Source: CAZNKU01 sp045654805 (GTDB lineage: Bacteria > Bacillota > Clostridia > Monoglobales > Firm-18). From it: a stretch of DNA of 8,384 bases. The notes under the pieces were generated by a model. The model had not been told where the DNA came from, searched no databases, and saw only the letters and a program-made list of their open reading frames with translations. This document shows, piece by piece, positions 7,118 through 8,384 of the stretch. The first letter of the stretch is position 1, and every line of letters begins with the position of its first letter. Both the position numbers and the translations under genes were made by a program. The stretch lies in contig JAZOOD010000014.1 in assembly GCA_045654805.1 (NCBI GenBank), positions 1 to 8,384 of the forward strand. The letters run 5' to 3'.

Positions 7118-8242
7118 CTATTCCGTTTTCAACCTTACAGGAAGTACAATATATTTGAAATCATCACCATCTGTAGGTGAAATCAAACATGGGCTTGTAG
7201 ATCCTATAAAACTAAATTTAATTTCTTCTGTACTTACTGCCTTAAGAGCATCTAGTAGATATTTATTATTAAATCCTATTTCTATAGAATCTCCTGCCAT
7301 ATCTACAGGAATATATTCTTCTACTTTACCTATTTGAGTTTCACAATTAATTTTTACCTCAGCATCTACAATATTCATAATAATTGGAGATTTTGTAACT
7401 TCACTTGTTATAATTAGTGATGCTCTTTCAACAGCTTCAATAAAAGATTTTACATCTGTTTTAATAGTTGTTTTATAATCAGAAGGAATTATTTTCTTAT
7501 AATCTATATAATCTCCTTCTAAAAGTCTTGAGGTAAATATAACATTATTAAATTCAAAACGAACATTCTTTTCGGAACAATAAATTTTAACATTTTCATT
7601 GCTATCATCAATTATCTTTATAAGTTCATTAAGTGATTTTGAAGGAATAACTAAAGCAACATCACCCAAATAACCGCTTACTGTATCATACTCGCAAGTA
7701 ATTTTTTTATAAGCTAGTCTGAAACCATCAACAGCTACCATATTTACGTTATTTCCGGAAGCTTCTAAAAGGCAACCCGTTAAAATCATTTTAGATTCAT
7801 TGGTTCCTACAGCAAAAATAGTATGTCTTACAAGCTCTTTTAATTGTTTTTGAGTTAAAGTAATATCATATTCCACATCAAACCTGTTAATTTCTGGAAA
7901 TTCAGCTGCTTCGATTCCTGTGATATTAAATTTTGAATTACCACATTTAATATTAGTAACATTATTTGAATTTACCTCTATAGAAACAACATCTCCTGAC
8001 ATTTTTCTAATAATATCACCAAAAAGTCTGGAATTAACTACAATACTTCCTTCTGTTTCTATTTCAGCTTCTAAAATACATTCAATCCCAATCTCAAGGT
8101 CATTTCCTGTTAAAATAACTTTATTATCATAAGCTTTAATAAGCAAACCTTCTAAAACAGGTAAAGTTGAACGGGTTGCTACAGCTTTTTGTGAAATATT
8201 TATAGCTTCTGTTAAAGTATTTCTGTCACAAGTAAATTTCAT
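7118..8242 (-). CDS. dnaN: DNA polymerase III beta subunit (sliding clamp)
   Basis: DnaN forms the dimeric ring that encircles DNA and tethers the replicative polymerase, mismatch repair proteins and other clamp-binding partners. The product is 374 residues, the normal length, and covers all three clamp domains: about 1-125, 126-250 and 251-374. Recognisable family segments are TRSTLPVLEGLLI (23-35), VDGFRLAY (171-178), SRLLEGDYIDYKKIIP (238-253) and the C-terminal YIVLPVRL (364-371). This last strand lines the hydrophobic pocket that receives clamp-binding peptides. The ATG at 8242 is preceded by AAGGAG at an eight-base spacing. The gene stands first in this cluster, with dnaA expected immediately beyond the right edge of the window. 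A candidate promoter lies about 50 bases upstream. Nothing unusual is seen in the protein. Confidence 0.97.
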   Translation of the reverse strand: MKFTCDRNTLTEAINISQKAVATRSTLPVLEGLLIKAYDNKVILTGNDLEIGIECILEAEIETEGSIVVNSRLFGDIIRKMSGDVVSIEVNSNNVTNIKCGNSKFNITGIEAAEFPEINRFDVEYDITLTQKQLKELVRHTIFAVGTNESKMILTGCLLEASGNNVNMVAVDGFRLAYKKITCEYDTVSGYLGDVALVIPSKSLNELIKIIDDSNENVKIYCSEKNVRFEFNNVIFTSRLLEGDYIDYKKIIPSDYKTTIKTDVKSFIEAVERASLIITSEVTKSPIIMNIVDAEVKINCETQIGKVEEYIPVDMAGDSIEIGFNNKYLLDALKAVSTEEIKFSFIGSTSPCLISPTDGDDFKYIVLPVRLKTE

Positions 8243-8256
8243 TTTAATCGCTCCTT

Positions 8257-8384
8257 AAATAAAAGAATAATATATATAATTAATAGTAATTATAATAAGT
8301 GGTGTTGATTATGTTTATAACTTTAATTTTTATGATTATATCAACATAAATTTATTGTTATTATTTGTGTTGATAAATAATATC
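8257..8384. other. Candidate oriC segment in the presumed dnaA-dnaN gap
   Basis: This gene-free stretch upstream of dnaN is almost entirely A and T. Three copies of ATCAACA stand out: TTATCAACA on the minus strand at 8368-8376 (one mismatch to the TTATCCACA DnaA box), ATATCAACA on the plus strand at 8338-8346 and TAATCAACA on the minus strand at 8303-8311 (two mismatches each). Read towards dnaN, the last copy is followed by TTA TTA TAA TTA CTA TTA (8298-8281), like the DnaA-trio array known from Bacillus subtilis, and then by an A+T-only run suited to unwinding (8280-8265). The order boxes, trios, A+T-rich element, dnaN matches the Bacillus subtilis origin. The window ends before dnaA, so the assignment is partial and inferred. 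In such A+T-rich DNA some of these matches could be chance. Confidence 0.45.
8289..8317 (-). promoter_or_regulatory. Candidate sigma-A promoter for dnaN
   Basis: On the minus strand a perfect TATAAT (8294-8289) lies 17 bases after TAAACA (8317-8312), a four-of-six match to TTGACA. Transcription would begin near 8282, about 40 bases before the dnaN ATG. The spacer contains one of the DnaA-box-like motifs (8303-8311). The surroundings are so A+T-rich that a TATAAT match alone is weak evidence. Confidence 0.35.

Overview
This window is the conserved origin-proximal replication and gyrase cluster of a low-GC Gram-positive bacterium, read from the reverse strand. All seven supported genes lie on the minus strand. 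In transcriptional order, from the right edge leftwards, they are dnaN, an S4-domain gene (yaaA), recF, remB (yaaB), gyrB, gyrA and a small membrane protein of unknown function. The first six reproduce the dnaN-yaaA-recF-remB-gyrB-gyrA order known from Bacillus subtilis. The A+T-rich sequence, strong GGAGG-type ribosome binding sites, a GyrB of about 640 residues without the enterobacterial insertion, and a RemB homologue point to Bacillota. The style of the gyrase subunits suggests a clostridial (Eubacteriales) lineage; a genus cannot be named from this window.

Region by region: bases 8243-8384 are the part of the presumed dnaA-dnaN intergenic region that falls inside the window. It is very A+T-rich, carries three ATCAACA-type DnaA-box-like motifs, a run of YTA triplets resembling DnaA-trios and a candidate dnaN promoter, so it may be part of oriC. 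The dnaN gene follows at 7118-8242. A GC-rich hairpin fills the short gap before yaaA. The yaaA stop overlaps the recF start by 11 bases, and remB starts 14 bases after recF, so these three are probably translated from one message. An 11-bp inverted repeat lies in the leader before gyrB. The gyrB-gyrA gap is about 50 bases. A gap of about 180 bases without a clear terminator then leads to the membrane protein (164-730), and a convincing rho-independent terminator at 31-67 closes the unit.

Together the genes supply the sliding clamp (DnaN), gap-repair loading of RecA (RecF), DNA supercoiling (GyrB and GyrA), a probable ribosome-associated S4 RNA-binding protein (YaaA) and a small DNA-binding regulator (RemB). 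I see no mobile element, CRISPR array, tRNA, rRNA or defence system, and no evidence for a new multi-gene system. The points that deserve a second look are the candidate origin, non-standard residues at quinolone-determining positions in both gyrase subunits, two leader or intergenic hairpins, the crowded start regions of gyrB and gyrA, and the unidentified membrane protein.
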